64,000 nucleotides of DNA from JAKFWI01 sp031399165. GTDB lineage: Bacteria > Pseudomonadota > Alphaproteobacteria > Caulobacterales > Aquidulcibacteraceae. Shown in pieces: positions 32,803 to 41,030 of this stretch. Both the position numbers and the translations under genes were made by a program. The stretch is taken from positions 62,001 through 126,000 of the forward strand of contig JANNOO010000060.1 in NCBI GenBank assembly GCA_031399165.1, written 5' to 3'. Every line of letters starts with the position of its first letter. Position 1 is the stretch's first letter. The notes under the pieces are model-generated. The model was not told the DNA's origin, ran no database searches, and saw nothing but the letters and a program-made list of their open reading frames with translations.

Positions 32803-33692
32803 TGGCGCAGGTTCTCGACGGCGCGGCGATCGCCGCCGAATTGCGCGGAGAAGTCGCGCGCGCCGTCGCTGATCTGAAAGCGCGCCACGGCCAAACGCCC
32901 TGCCTTGCCGCCGTGCTGGTGGGCGACGATCCGGCCAGCCATGTCTACGTCGCCGCGAAAGTGCGCGACACCGAAGAGACCGGCATGCGCTCGCTGGAAA
33001 TCCGCCTGCCCGCCGACACGAGCGAAGCCGATCTGATCGCGCGCGTGCAAGCGCTGAACGCCGATAACGATGTCGACGGTATCCTGGTGCAGCTGCCGCT
33101 GCCCGCGCATCTGGATCAGAACAACGTGCTGGCCGTTCTCTCGCCCGAAAAGGATGTCGATGGACTGACCGAAGTGAGCGCGGGCCGACTGGCTTTGGGC
33201 AAGCCGGGTCTGCGCCCCTGCACGCCGGAAGGCTGCGTGATTTTGGCCAGACGCGCGCAGGCCGATCTGAGCGGCGCCAATTGCCTGGTGCTGGGGCGCT
33301 CCATTCTGGTCGGCAAACCGGCGGCGTTTTTGTTTCTCGCGGAAAATTGCACCGTGACCATCGCCCATTCCAAAACCCGCGACCTGCCCGCGCGCTGCCG
33401 CGAGGCGGACATTCTCGTCGCCGCGATCGGCAGAGCGGAAATGGTGCGCGGCGACTGGATCAAGCCCGGCGCGATCGTGATCGACGTCGGGATAAACCGC
33501 GTGCCGAGTTTGAAAACGCCAGGCAAGACGCGGCTGGTGGGTGATGTGAATTACGAGGAGGCGCTGGAAGTTGCCGGCGCCATCACCCCCGTCCCCGGCG
33601 GCGTCGGCCCGATGACGCGGGCGGGGCTGCTGCGCAATACGTTGCGCGCTGCGTGTGCGCGGCGCGGGTGGGAAGCGCCGGGGATGATCTAA
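32802..33692 (+). CDS. folD: Methylenetetrahydrofolate dehydrogenase/cyclohydrolase FolD
   Basis: FolD converts 5,10-methylene-THF to 10-formyl-THF through two activities, supplying purine synthesis (PurH) and initiator tRNA formylation. The 296-residue protein shows SHVYVAAKVRDTEETGM with the catalytic Lys, DGILVQLPLPAHL, PEKDVDGL, the NADP-binding GRSILVGKPAAFL and ITPVPGGVGPMTRAGLL near the C-terminus. Start and upstream yggT stop overlap, indicating co-transcription. Confidence 0.96.
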   Translation: MAQVLDGAAIAAELRGEVARAVADLKARHGQTPCLAAVLVGDDPASHVYVAAKVRDTEETGMRSLEIRLPADTSEADLIARVQALNADNDVDGILVQLPLPAHLDQNNVLAVLSPEKDVDGLTEVSAGRLALGKPGLRPCTPEGCVILARRAQADLSGANCLVLGRSILVGKPAAFLFLAENCTVTIAHSKTRDLPARCREADILVAAIGRAEMVRGDWIKPGAIVIDVGINRVPSLKTPGKTRLVGDVNYEEALEVAGAITPVPGGVGPMTRAGLLRNTLRAACARRGWEAPGMI

Positions 33693-33698
33693 TTCAAC

Positions 33699-33794
33699 AC
33701 GACCAACATATAAGCTTTTCTTATGTATTACGCTGCAATCGACCTCTATATTAGTCGTTTTAGTTTTGTAAACGACCAACATATAAGCTATTAA
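33699..33794 (+). promoter_or_regulatory. hipBA promoter with repeated operator sites
   Basis: The 18-base sequence ACGACCAACATATAAGCT occurs at 33699-33716 and again at 33772-33789, exactly 73 bases apart. A partial inverted copy (TATATTAGTCGTTT, 33747-33760) faces the second copy across nine bases, making the GTCGTTT/AAACGAC inverted repeat. The second copy sits almost exactly in the 17-base spacer between a TTGTAA -35 (33766-33771) and a TATTAA -10 (33789-33794). The placement suggests autorepression by the HTH protein encoded downstream. Confidence 0.65.
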
Positions 33795-33832
33795 AGGCCA
33801 AAGAGGCGATTTTGGCTCATATGTGAGGCGAA

Positions 33833-34090
33833 ATGACCGACCTGACTGAGCTTGGTCAAGCGATCCGACAACGAAGAGTTGAGCTGGGCCTTAGCCGAGA
33901 ACAATTGGCAAAAGCAGCCGACGTGAGCCGCGCTCGCATCGAGGCGCTCGAAAACGCACGCGCCGCCGAAATGGGGTTTCAGAACTTGATGCAGATTCTG
34001 AACGCAATCGGTTTGGACCTCCGCCTTACTGAATTGAACCGCAAGCGACCGACACTTGAAGACCTCCAAAAAGAAAACTCCAAGTCATGA
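33833..34090 (+). CDS. HipB-like HTH antitoxin
   Basis: An 85-residue XRE-family protein with the helix-turn-helix LGQAIRQRRVELGLSREQLAKAADVSRARIEALENARAAEMGFQNLMQILNAIGLDL. Size and placement directly before a HipA-like kinase identify it as a HipB-type antitoxin that should bind the kinase and the upstream operator. Its stop overlaps the hipA start (ATGA). Confidence 0.85.
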   Translation: MTDLTELGQAIRQRRVELGLSREQLAKAADVSRARIEALENARAAEMGFQNLMQILNAIGLDLRLTELNRKRPTLEDLQKENSKS

Positions 34091-35556
34091 TACGCGTTTG
34101 GACCGACGCTCAGCGCGCCGGGTTGCTAGATCGCCTGGACGATACCGGATCAACCTTTGCGTACGATCCTCGCGCAGCTTCCACTCGCGCAGTGTCCGTA
34201 ACTATGCCAGTGCGAGTTCAATCTTGGGACGTGCGATACGGCCTCCCGCCAATCTTTGAGATGAATTTGCCAGAAGGCGCGTTGCGCGATTACATCACAC
34301 GAAAATTTCGGAAAGCGGCCGGAACATTCGACGATTTCGACCTGCTAGGAGTGGTTGGACGCTCCCAAATCGGTAGGATCAGATATTCGGCGAGTGATGG
34401 CGATCTAGATGAAGAAGTGCCGTTCCAATCCATTGACGAAATTTTGAAAGCGCGCAGAGACGGCGGGCTGTTCGAGTTTCTATTGGAGCGCTTTGCTGAG
34501 CACTCAGGCCTCTCAGGCGTCCAACCGAAATTCATGATCCGCGCGACAGGTAAATCCTCCGAGTTCGATGCGCGGATGTCTCCCACGCTCCGCAATGCCA
34601 CCCACATCGTTAAGCTGTGGGACCCTGAAGAGTATCCCGAGCTAGCTGCGAACGAAAATTTTTGCTTGATGGTAGCCAAACGAATGGGATTGAAAGTTCC
34701 GGCGTTTCGCATGTCCGACGACGGGGGGGCGTTTATTGTAGAACGGTTCGATCACTTCGACGGAAAGTATTTGGGCTTCGAAGATTTCTGCGTGCTGAAT
34801 GGATTGCCCTCACGCGACAAATACGATGGCGGCTACGAAGCTCGTTTGTTTAAACGGCTTCGCGATTATATTCCCCTAAATGATGGGCCGGCGGCGCACA
34901 GAGGTCTATTTGCTCTGTTTGTCGTCAACTGCGCAGTCAGGAACGGCGACGCGCACCTAAAAAACTTTGGCATCACGTATGAAGACGTGAGCTCTCAGGC
35001 CGCCTTGGCACCCGTTTATGACGTCGTTACAACCGCGGCATACCTTCCGAAAGATCCCATGGCGCTTACGCTGGAAGGCTCGACGCGGTGGCCCGACCGG
35101 AAACGCCTAACCCGACTTGGCCAGGCAAGAGCGGGTCTTTCAATATCGGAGATTAGCGTAATCTTTGAAGAAGCCGCAGACGCCATGGCTGACGTTGGCG
35201 TTGAGATGCGAAAATACTTTAGGGCAAGCGAGTATGCTGGAGTAGGCGAACGGATGGCTGCTGCTTGGGATGCAGGAATAAGGGAAAGTTTAGAACTCGT
35301 GCGGGGGCTCGCCGCACTCGCAAAGCCAGAACATGCAAAAAAAATATCCAAAGGCCGCCCGATCGCTCGTTCAGATGCGGCGATCTTGGAAGCGCTTCGG
35401 AAAGTCGGAGGTACGATTGTTGGAACCCAAAAAGCGTTAAGTGAGAGTTTGGGCTTTCCCGCTAGTACAATTGGCGGCGCCATACGAAGACTTGCCGAGC
35501 GCGGCCTTATTGCAGCAGAGCCCCGCAAACTGACCCTTCTGCAGCGAGAAGTGTGA
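34087..35556 (+). CDS. HipA-like serine/threonine kinase toxin with C-terminal winged helix
   Basis: HipA kinases phosphorylate cytoplasmic targets such as glutamyl-tRNA synthetase and cause growth arrest. The 489-residue protein has SGLSGVQPKFM (140-150), matching the self-phosphorylated Ser loop; HIVKLW with the ATP-binding Lys177; ANENFCLMVAKRMGL; FIVERFDHFD; the catalytic RNGDAHLKNFG (Asp288); and YDVV (Asp312). Unlike E. coli HipA (about 440 residues), it carries an extra C-terminal region (about 428-480) that reads as a winged helix: AAILEALRKVGGTIVGTQKA then LGFPASTIGGAIRRLAERGL. That region may bind DNA or the partner (inference). GC content is lower than in adjacent housekeeping genes. 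Confidence 0.85.
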   Translation: MIRVWTDAQRAGLLDRLDDTGSTFAYDPRAASTRAVSVTMPVRVQSWDVRYGLPPIFEMNLPEGALRDYITRKFRKAAGTFDDFDLLGVVGRSQIGRIRYSASDGDLDEEVPFQSIDEILKARRDGGLFEFLLERFAEHSGLSGVQPKFMIRATGKSSEFDARMSPTLRNATHIVKLWDPEEYPELAANENFCLMVAKRMGLKVPAFRMSDDGGAFIVERFDHFDGKYLGFEDFCVLNGLPSRDKYDGGYEARLFKRLRDYIPLNDGPAAHRGLFALFVVNCAVRNGDAHLKNFGITYEDVSSQAALAPVYDVVTTAAYLPKDPMALTLEGSTRWPDRKRLTRLGQARAGLSISEISVIFEEAADAMADVGVEMRKYFRASEYAGVGERMAAAWDAGIRESLELVRGLAALAKPEHAKKISKGRPIARSDAAILEALRKVGGTIVGTQKALSESLGFPASTIGGAIRRLAERGLIAAEPRKLTLLQREV

Positions 35557-35572
35557 CGTAATTCATGGCTCG

Positions 35573-36787
35573 CTAAGCCGCATACCTCGTAAACGCCAGC
35601 GTCGCATTGGTCCCACCAAACCCGAAGCTATTGCTCACCGCGCAATTGATCTCTTTCTCCACCCGCTTGCGCGCGATCGGCAGATCGGCGAACGCGGGAT
35701 CGATCTCGTCAATATGGGCGCTTTCGCAGACGAAGCCGCCATTCATCATCAGGATCGAATAGATCGCTTCCTGCGCGCCGGCAGCGCCGAGCGAGTGGCC
35801 GGTGAGGGATTTGGTGGCCGAGATCAGCGGCGCGTTATCGCCCCAGACGGCGCGCACGGCTTCCATTTCCTTGATGTCGCCGATCGGCGTCGAGGTGGCG
35901 TGCGGGTTCAGGTAATCGACCGGGCGATCGAGATCCTTGATCGCCATCTTGATGCAGCGCACGGCGCCCTCGCCGGAGGGTTGCACCATGTCGAACCCAT
36001 CGCTGGTCGCGCCATAGCCGGCGATCTCGGCGTAGATGCGCGCGCCGCGGGCTTTGGCGTGTTCAAGTTCTTCCAGCACGACGACGCCAGCGCCGCCGGC
36101 GATCACGAAGCCATCCCGGTTTTTATCGAACGCGCGCGAGGCTACGTCCGGCCTGTCGTTATAACCCGCGCTCATCGCGCCCATTGCGTCGAACAGAACC
36201 GAAAGCGTCCAGTCCAGCTCCTCGCCGCCGCCGGCGAACATGATGTCCTGCTTGCCCCATTGGATCTGCTCGTAGGAGCTGCCGATGCAATGGGCGCTCG
36301 TGGCGCAGGCCGAGCTGATCGAATAATTCACGCCCTTGATCTCGAACGGCGTGGCGAGCGTGGCCGAGAGCGTGCTGCTCATGGACTTCGGCACAGCAAA
36401 AGGCCCAACGCGCTTGGCGCCTTTTTCGCGCGTGGCGTCCGCCGCCATCACTATCGCGCGCGTGCTTGGCCCGCCTGAGCCCATGATGATGCCGCTGCGC
36501 TCATTAGAGACTTCGCATTTTTCCAGGCCCGCATCGCGGATCGCCTGTTCCATCGCAACGTAAGTCCAGCCCGCGCCCTCGCCCATAAAGCGGTAAATGC
36601 GCTTGTCGACGATTTCGGCAGGATCGAGCGTCGGCGCGGCATGCACCTGACAGCGGAAGCCCTTATCGGCGTAACCCGGCGCCGTGATGATTCCGGAACG
36701 CGCTTCGCGCAGTGAGGCCGTCACCTCCTGCGTGTTGTTTCCGATCGGGCAGACAATGCCCATGCCCGTGACGACGACTCGACGCAC
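35573..36787 (-). CDS. fabB: Beta-ketoacyl-ACP synthase I FabB
   Basis: FabB elongates acyl-ACPs and is needed for unsaturated fatty acids. The 404-residue thiolase-fold protein has the catalytic Cys161 in SISSACATSAH, His296 in NPHATSTPIGD and His331 in TGHSLGAAG with Lys326. Its position directly after fabA on the same strand supports FabB rather than FabF. Confidence 0.96.
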   Translation of the reverse strand: MRRVVVTGMGIVCPIGNNTQEVTASLREARSGIITAPGYADKGFRCQVHAAPTLDPAEIVDKRIYRFMGEGAGWTYVAMEQAIRDAGLEKCEVSNERSGIIMGSGGPSTRAIVMAADATREKGAKRVGPFAVPKSMSSTLSATLATPFEIKGVNYSISSACATSAHCIGSSYEQIQWGKQDIMFAGGGEELDWTLSVLFDAMGAMSAGYNDRPDVASRAFDKNRDGFVIAGGAGVVVLEELEHAKARGARIYAEIAGYGATSDGFDMVQPSGEGAVRCIKMAIKDLDRPVDYLNPHATSTPIGDIKEMEAVRAVWGDNAPLISATKSLTGHSLGAAGAQEAIYSILMMNGGFVCESAHIDEIDPAFADLPIARKRVEKEINCAVSNSFGFGGTNATLAFTRYAA

Positions 36788-36815
36788 GCACGCGCCTCCT
36801 ACCTATTGCCCCAGC

Positions 36816-37346
36816 CTATTTCATGCCCGACGCGAGTTGATCCGCACTGAACAAGCCGACCTTGAGATCCCTAGCTTTATAGATGGTCTCGCCATCCGCC
36901 ATCACCAAGCCATCACCCACACCGATCACAAGTTTGCGCAAGATGACCTTCTTGAAGTCAATCTCGTAGCGGAGCGTTTTCACGTCCGGCGTTACCTGGC
37001 CGCGAAATCCGACCTCGCCAACGCCTAGCGCCCGGCCCCGTCCGGGTCCGCCAGACCAGGCGAGGTAGAACCCCACCAACTGCCACAGCGCGTCCAGGCC
37101 CAGGCAGCCGGGCATCACCGGGTCGCCGGTGAAATGGCAGGCGAAGAACCAGCGCTCCGGATTGATGTCGAACTCGGCGACGATCCTGCCCTTATTGTGG
37201 GCGCCGCCATTCGAGGACACTTCGGTAATGCGGTCGAACATCAGCATCGGCGGCAGCGGCAGCTGCGCGTTGCCGGGCCCGAACAATTCGCCCTCGCCGC
37301 AGGCGATCAGGTCTTCATAGGCGAAGGACGCGGGATATTGAGACAT
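36816..37346 (-). CDS. fabA: 3-hydroxydecanoyl-ACP dehydratase/isomerase FabA
   Basis: FabA dehydrates 3-hydroxydecanoyl-ACP and isomerises the product to the cis-3 form, the branch point to unsaturated fatty acids. The 176-residue hot-dog-fold protein has the active-site His71 in FFACHFTGDPVMPGCLGLDALWQL with Asp85. The gap to fabB is 28 bases, so the pair is an operon. I see no strong ribosome-binding site before the ATG. Confidence 0.96.
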   Translation of the reverse strand: MSQYPASFAYEDLIACGEGELFGPGNAQLPLPPMLMFDRITEVSSNGGAHNKGRIVAEFDINPERWFFACHFTGDPVMPGCLGLDALWQLVGFYLAWSGGPGRGRALGVGEVGFRGQVTPDVKTLRYEIDFKKVILRKLVIGVGDGLVMADGETIYKARDLKVGLFSADQLASGMK

Positions 37347-37420
37347 ATGCGGGAGGGGCTACCAGCGCCCGGCGGGAGACTCAAGCAAACGTGGAGAAAG
37401 CCACCGGCGGCGATTGGCGA

Positions 37421-37573
37421 AGCTCCCCCTCAATGGGGGAGCTGTCGAGCGAAGCGAGACTGAGGGGGTGCTTGCTCCACCGGATCGGTGGATGCCTCAA
37501 GCGGCTAATCGGCAAACGCACAGCCACACCCCTTCCGGCCGCTTCGCGGCCACCTTCCCCATGGAGGGGAAGG
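37421..37573. repeat. Palindromic intergenic element, copy 1
   Basis: The element contains a left hairpin AGCTCCCCC/GGGGGAGCT (37421-37443), a GAGGGGGTG stretch, a GGCCGC-TTCG-style hairpin (37537-37551) and a right hairpin CCTTCCCC/GGGGAAGG (37553-37573). The outer GGGGGTG and CACCCC segments can also pair, making a long imperfect inverted repeat of about 150 bases. A second copy at 52767-52899 keeps the order with paired base changes. It lies between fabA and the SH3 gene. Confidence 0.8.
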
Positions 37574-37587
37574 TTAAGCCGGTGTTG

Positions 37588-38100
37588 TCAGTCTTTTTCC
37601 TTCGGCTGACAGCGCTCGGCGCCCCAGAGGTCCGCCATCCGGGCCCAGCCCTTCTTTTCGCCGACGCGGAGCCTGCGCCAGCCGCCGCGGCATTCCTCCA
37701 GCGTTCCAACCACGCCGTACGAAAGGAACGCCACAGGCGCCGATTGGTCATCCGGCCCCCGGCGCAAGGCAGCCTGACCGGCGGCGGATACATAGACGGT
37801 CTGCTGGCCGGTCAGCCCGGTGGCCTGGACCCAGGACGTTTCGCCCTCCGGGTCCTGCACCTGGCGCCAGACATCGCTTTCGGCCACCACCTTCACCGGC
37901 AGGCCGCGGCGGTGGAACTTCCACAGCACGCGATGCTCCAGGCTCGGACCCTGACGGCCGTTGATCTCGTTATATTTAAGGCTCTCATAACGCGGCACGG
38001 GCTTGCCCGACGGGCCAATCACCGCCCACGCACCCGGCGCGCCGAACAGCACACCTATAAGAAATAGCGCGCCCATTACTGAGCGCAGGCCAAGCGTCAT
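37588..38100 (-). CDS. Secreted SH3-like domain protein
   Basis: The 170-residue product has a signal peptide (MTLGLRSVMGALFLIGVLF, then GAPGAWA cleavage) followed by two bacterial SH3-like repeats: VPRYESLKYNEINGRQGPS to TSWVQATGLTG, and VYVSAAGQAALRRGPDDQ to KKGWARMADLWG. Each has the RxGPS/RRGP strand and a closing GW. This matches the alphaproteobacterial SH3 proteins that often neighbour hydroxyacid dehydrogenase genes; the ligand is unknown. A start at 38154 would add 18 residues before the signal peptide. Confidence 0.75.
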   Translation of the reverse strand: MTLGLRSVMGALFLIGVLFGAPGAWAVIGPSGKPVPRYESLKYNEINGRQGPSLEHRVLWKFHRRGLPVKVVAESDVWRQVQDPEGETSWVQATGLTGQQTVYVSAAGQAALRRGPDDQSAPVAFLSYGVVGTLEECRGGWRRLRVGEKKGWARMADLWGAERCQPKEKD

Positions 38101-38234
38101 TCTGACCACCCCGGCAAAAGTCCAAGCCCGCTTTTCTCCCATCGCGGTCAACACCGGCTTAACGCCACTGCTTTGCTTTCCACGGCGGCGGCAGTTTGAT
38201 ACGCATCCTCCGTTCAGGGGATACCAAACGGCCC

Positions 38235-39221
38235 ATGGCGACGCGCAATCTCAAAGTGTTCGTTACGCGCAAACTGCCTGAGGCGGTTGAGACGCGGCTG
38301 CGCGAATTGTTCGACGCCGAATTGAACGTCGACGACCGCCCGCTCAGCCAGGAAGAGCTGGTCGCGGCCGTCCAGCGCGCCGACGTTCTAGTGCCGACCG
38401 TGACCGACCGCATCGATTCCAAAGTGCTCTCGCGGGCCGGCGAAAAGCTGCGCCTGATCGCCAATTTCGGCGCGGGCGTCGATAATATCGACGTCGCCAC
38501 CGCCGTGCAGCGCGGCATTACCGTCACCAACACGCCGGGCGTTTTGACCGAAGACACCGCCGACATGACCATGGCGCTGATCCTGGCCGTGCCGCGCCGC
38601 ACATTCGAAGGCGTGAAGATCGTCGAAGCCGACGAATTCAACGGCTGGAGCCCGACCTGGATGCTCGGCCGGCGCATCTGGGGCAAACGGCTCGGCATTA
38701 TCGGCATGGGCCGGATCGGCCAGGCCGTTGCGCGCCGCGCCAAAGCGTTCGGCCTGCAAATCCACTATCACAACCGCCGCCGCGTCTCGACGCATATCGA
38801 GCAGGAGCTTGAGGCCACCTATTGGGAAAGCCTCGATCAGATGCTGTCGCGGATGGACATCCTCTCGGTCAATTGCCCGCACACGCCGGCGACCTACCAC
38901 CTGCTCAGCGCGCGGCGCCTCGCGCTGCTGAAGCCGAGCGCGTTCGTGGTCAACACTGCGCGCGGCGAGGTGATCGACGAAGCCGCGCTCGCGCGCATGC
39001 TGGAGAAGAAAGAACTCGCCGGCGCCGGGCTCGACGTGTTCGAGCATGAGCCGGCAATCAATCCGAAGCTGAAGAAGCTTCAGAACGTCGTGCTGCTGCC
39101 GCATATGGGCTCGGCCACGCTCGAAGGCCGGATCGACATGGGCGAAAAGGTCATCATCAACATCAAGACCTTCGCCGATGGGCATAAGCCGCCGGACCGG
39201 GTTATTCCGGCGATGCTGTAG
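38235..39221 (+). CDS. D-2-hydroxyacid dehydrogenase (GyaR-like)
   Basis: The 328-residue NAD(P)-dependent enzyme has the catalytic triad in NTARGEVIDEAAL (Arg), LDVFEHEPAIN (Glu) and LLPHMGSAT (His), and the nucleotide-binding GIIGMGRIGQAVARRAKAFG. LIANFGAGVDNIDV is typical of glyoxylate/hydroxypyruvate reductases, the likeliest role. The ATG at 38235 begins the conserved MATRNLKVFVTRKLP. It is divergent from the SH3 protein gene. Confidence 0.88.
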   Translation: MATRNLKVFVTRKLPEAVETRLRELFDAELNVDDRPLSQEELVAAVQRADVLVPTVTDRIDSKVLSRAGEKLRLIANFGAGVDNIDVATAVQRGITVTNTPGVLTEDTADMTMALILAVPRRTFEGVKIVEADEFNGWSPTWMLGRRIWGKRLGIIGMGRIGQAVARRAKAFGLQIHYHNRRRVSTHIEQELEATYWESLDQMLSRMDILSVNCPHTPATYHLLSARRLALLKPSAFVVNTARGEVIDEAALARMLEKKELAGAGLDVFEHEPAINPKLKKLQNVVLLPHMGSATLEGRIDMGEKVIINIKTFADGHKPPDRVIPAML

Positions 39222-39226
39222 GCGCC

Positions 39227-39511
39227 CTACACCGCCCGCCATACCGGCGCGCCGATATCCTCGCGGTGCGCAAAGCGTTTCAGGTGCTCGATCACCACGC
39301 CTTCCAGGCGCTCGACGTCGCCGTCGGTTTCGACCGCGAGTTTCAACACGCCGTCCTTGGCTTCAAGGAAGCAGGCGGCGGTTTCGGAAAACGGAATGTG
39401 TCCCTTCTCCGGCGTGAACTCGACCGCGAATTTGTGGCTCCAGTGCTTGCAGAGCTGCTGGAGATAGATGCTCGCTTGCGGCGTGGTGATTTCGGTTTCT
39501 GCGCGGGCCAT
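39227..39511 (-). CDS. DUF2218 family protein
   Basis: A 94-residue protein with the DUF2218 pattern: TPQASIYLQQLCKHWSHKFAVEF, a central GHIPFSETAACFLEA, and VERLEGVVIEHLKRFAHREDI. The family is found in many proteobacteria, often beside siderophore or metal genes, and has no firm function. Its start overlaps the stop of the upstream PadR gene by one base, so the two form a coupled unit and it may be a PadR-controlled effector. Confidence 0.82.
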   Translation of the reverse strand: MARAETEITTPQASIYLQQLCKHWSHKFAVEFTPEKGHIPFSETAACFLEAKDGVLKLAVETDGDVERLEGVVIEHLKRFAHREDIGAPVWRAV

Positions 39512-40071
39512 CAGCTTTTTTCGATCTTGCGGGCGGCTTCATCAAGGGCTTCGACGATTGTGTTGATCGCCTCTCCCGAGAGATCGCCGCGCTGCAGCCG
39601 CATACGCCCGGCCATGCGCAGGTTCTCCATCGCCCGCAGCACCGGCGCCGGCGGGCCGCCGCCGAACGCAGCGCGCGCTTCATTGATTCGCGCGAACGCC
39701 GCTTCGGCCTGCTGGTGATTGTCAGCGAGGTGTGCGCCGCCCTCGGGCGTGATGGCGTAGAGCTTCTTGCCGCCCTCTTCGGCCGCCACCGTGGCGTAGC
39801 CCAGTTCTTCCAGCAGCGTCAGCGTCGGGTAGACGATACCGGGGCTGGGCGCGTAGCCGCCGCCAAACCCCTCTTCGATCGCCTTGATGATCTCATAGCC
39901 GTGACGCGGCTTTTCGCTCAGCATGCGCAGGATGACGAGGCGCAGGGCGCCCTGTTCAAACATCCGCCCGCGCCGGCCGCCGCCCATACCGCGGCCGTGG
40001 CCCCAGCGGGAACCGCCTTCTCCGCCGCCAAAGCCGCGATGACGGCACGACCCATGTCCTTGCATTCGCAT
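39511..40071 (-). CDS. PadR family transcriptional regulator with Gly/His/Arg-rich N-terminus
   Basis: The 186-residue protein has an unusual N-terminal segment of about 40 residues rich in Gly, His and Arg, then a PadR winged helix: ALRLVILRMLSEKPRHGYEIIKAIEE, SPGIVYPTLTLLEELGYATVAAEEGGKKLYAITPEG, followed by a C-terminal dimerisation helix. GGAAGG lies eight bases before the ATG at 40071. Upstream is a near-textbook PadR-type palindrome over its own promoter, indicating autoregulation. The His/Gly-rich tail could bind metal or ligand (inference). Confidence 0.88.
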   Translation of the reverse strand: MRMQGHGSCRHRGFGGGEGGSRWGHGRGMGGGRRGRMFEQGALRLVILRMLSEKPRHGYEIIKAIEEGFGGGYAPSPGIVYPTLTLLEELGYATVAAEEGGKKLYAITPEGGAHLADNHQQAEAAFARINEARAAFGGGPPAPVLRAMENLRMAGRMRLQRGDLSGEAINTIVEALDEAARKIEKS

Positions 40072-40094
40072 AAAAGTACCTTCCAAACTGATAT

Positions 40095-40141
40095 AAGATA
40101 TATCTGATAAGGAGATATATCTTGAGTGTTCTCTAAGTCAA
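40095..40141 (-). promoter_or_regulatory. padR promoter and palindromic operator
   Basis: Perfect 11-base inverted arms AAGATATATCT (40095-40105) and AGATATATCTT (40113-40123) are separated by seven bases. On the minus strand TTGACT (40141-40136) and TATATC (40119-40114) are 16 bases apart, so the -10 box lies within one arm. The spacer also faces fabI, so fabI could be affected. A second inverted repeat, AAGTCA-N7-TGACTT (40135-40153), overlaps the -35 box. Confidence 0.75.
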
Positions 40142-40211
40142 CCTCCCTGACTTGCTTGACCCCTCCCATCCGGCGCGGCCATGTGCGGCCAGCAAACACG
40201 GGAGAGCGCCG

Positions 40212-41030
40212 GTGGCGGACGGAACGATGCCAGAAGGCGCCCTGATGAAGGGCAAGCGCGGGCTGGTGATGGGCGTGGCGAATGACATGTCGATTGCCTG
40301 GGGTATCGCCCGCCAGCTTGCCGCCCAGGGCGCGGAGCTGGCGTTCACCTACCAGGGCGAGGCGCTGGAAAGGCGCGTGCGCCCGCTGGTCGACTCCATC
40401 GGCGGCAACCAGGAGCTGGTCGTCCCGTGCGACGTGACGAATGACGCGGACATGGACAGGGCGTTCGCCGCTCTGAACGCCAAATGGGGCGGGATCGATT
40501 TCCTCGTCCACGCCATCGCGTTTTCGGACAAGAACGAACTCAAGGGCTCGTTCACCGAAAACACCACGCGCGAAAACTTCCTGCGCACAATGGATATTTC
40601 CGCGTTCTCGTTTGTCGCCTGCGGCAAGCGCGCGGCGGCGATGATGAAGCCCGGCGGCTCGATGATCACGCTGACCTATCTCGGCGCCGAGCGCGTGCTG
40701 CCGAGCTACAACGTGATGGGCGTGGCGAAAGCCGCCCTGGAAGCCAGCACGCGCTACATGGCGCGCGACCTCGGGGCCAAGGGCGTGCGCGTGAACGCGA
40801 TTTCCGCCGGGCCGATGAAGACGCTGGCGATCGCCGGCATCCAGGGCGGGCGCGGTTTGATTTCGACGGGACGCGCGTGGAGCCTGCTGAAAGAAGACAC
40901 CTCCATGGAAGGCATCGCCGGTTGCGCGCTCTGGCTGCTCTCCGATCTCGGCCGCTCGACGACCGGCGAAGTGATCCACGTCGATGCGGGCTTCCACGTT
41001 GTGGGCCTGCCGGAGGGCGTGGAGGCATGA
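40212..41030 (+). CDS. fabI: Enoyl-ACP reductase FabI
   Basis: FabI carries out the final reduction in each fatty acid elongation cycle. The 272-residue SDR-type protein has the FabI-specific GVANDMSIAWGIA nucleotide loop, the catalytic pattern Tyr-x6-Lys in YNVMGVAKAALEAS, and SAGPMKTLAIAGI in the substrate loop. I start it at the GTG at 40212, five bases after GGAGAG; ATGs at 40227 and 40245 are alternatives. Downstream overlap with DUF983 (ATGA) implies a transcript of at least two genes. The divergent PadR operator lies 90 bases upstream. Confidence 0.95.
   Translation: MADGTMPEGALMKGKRGLVMGVANDMSIAWGIARQLAAQGAELAFTYQGEALERRVRPLVDSIGGNQELVVPCDVTNDADMDRAFAALNAKWGGIDFLVHAIAFSDKNELKGSFTENTTRENFLRTMDISAFSFVACGKRAAAMMKPGGSMITLTYLGAERVLPSYNVMGVAKAALEASTRYMARDLGAKGVRVNAISAGPMKTLAIAGIQGGRGLISTGRAWSLLKEDTSMEGIAGCALWLLSDLGRSTTGEVIHVDAGFHVVGLPEGVEA

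Noticed and set aside
33699..33789. Short CRISPR-like repeats before hipB
   Set aside because: Only two direct copies and one degenerate inverted copy, positioned on promoter boxes; this fits an operator.
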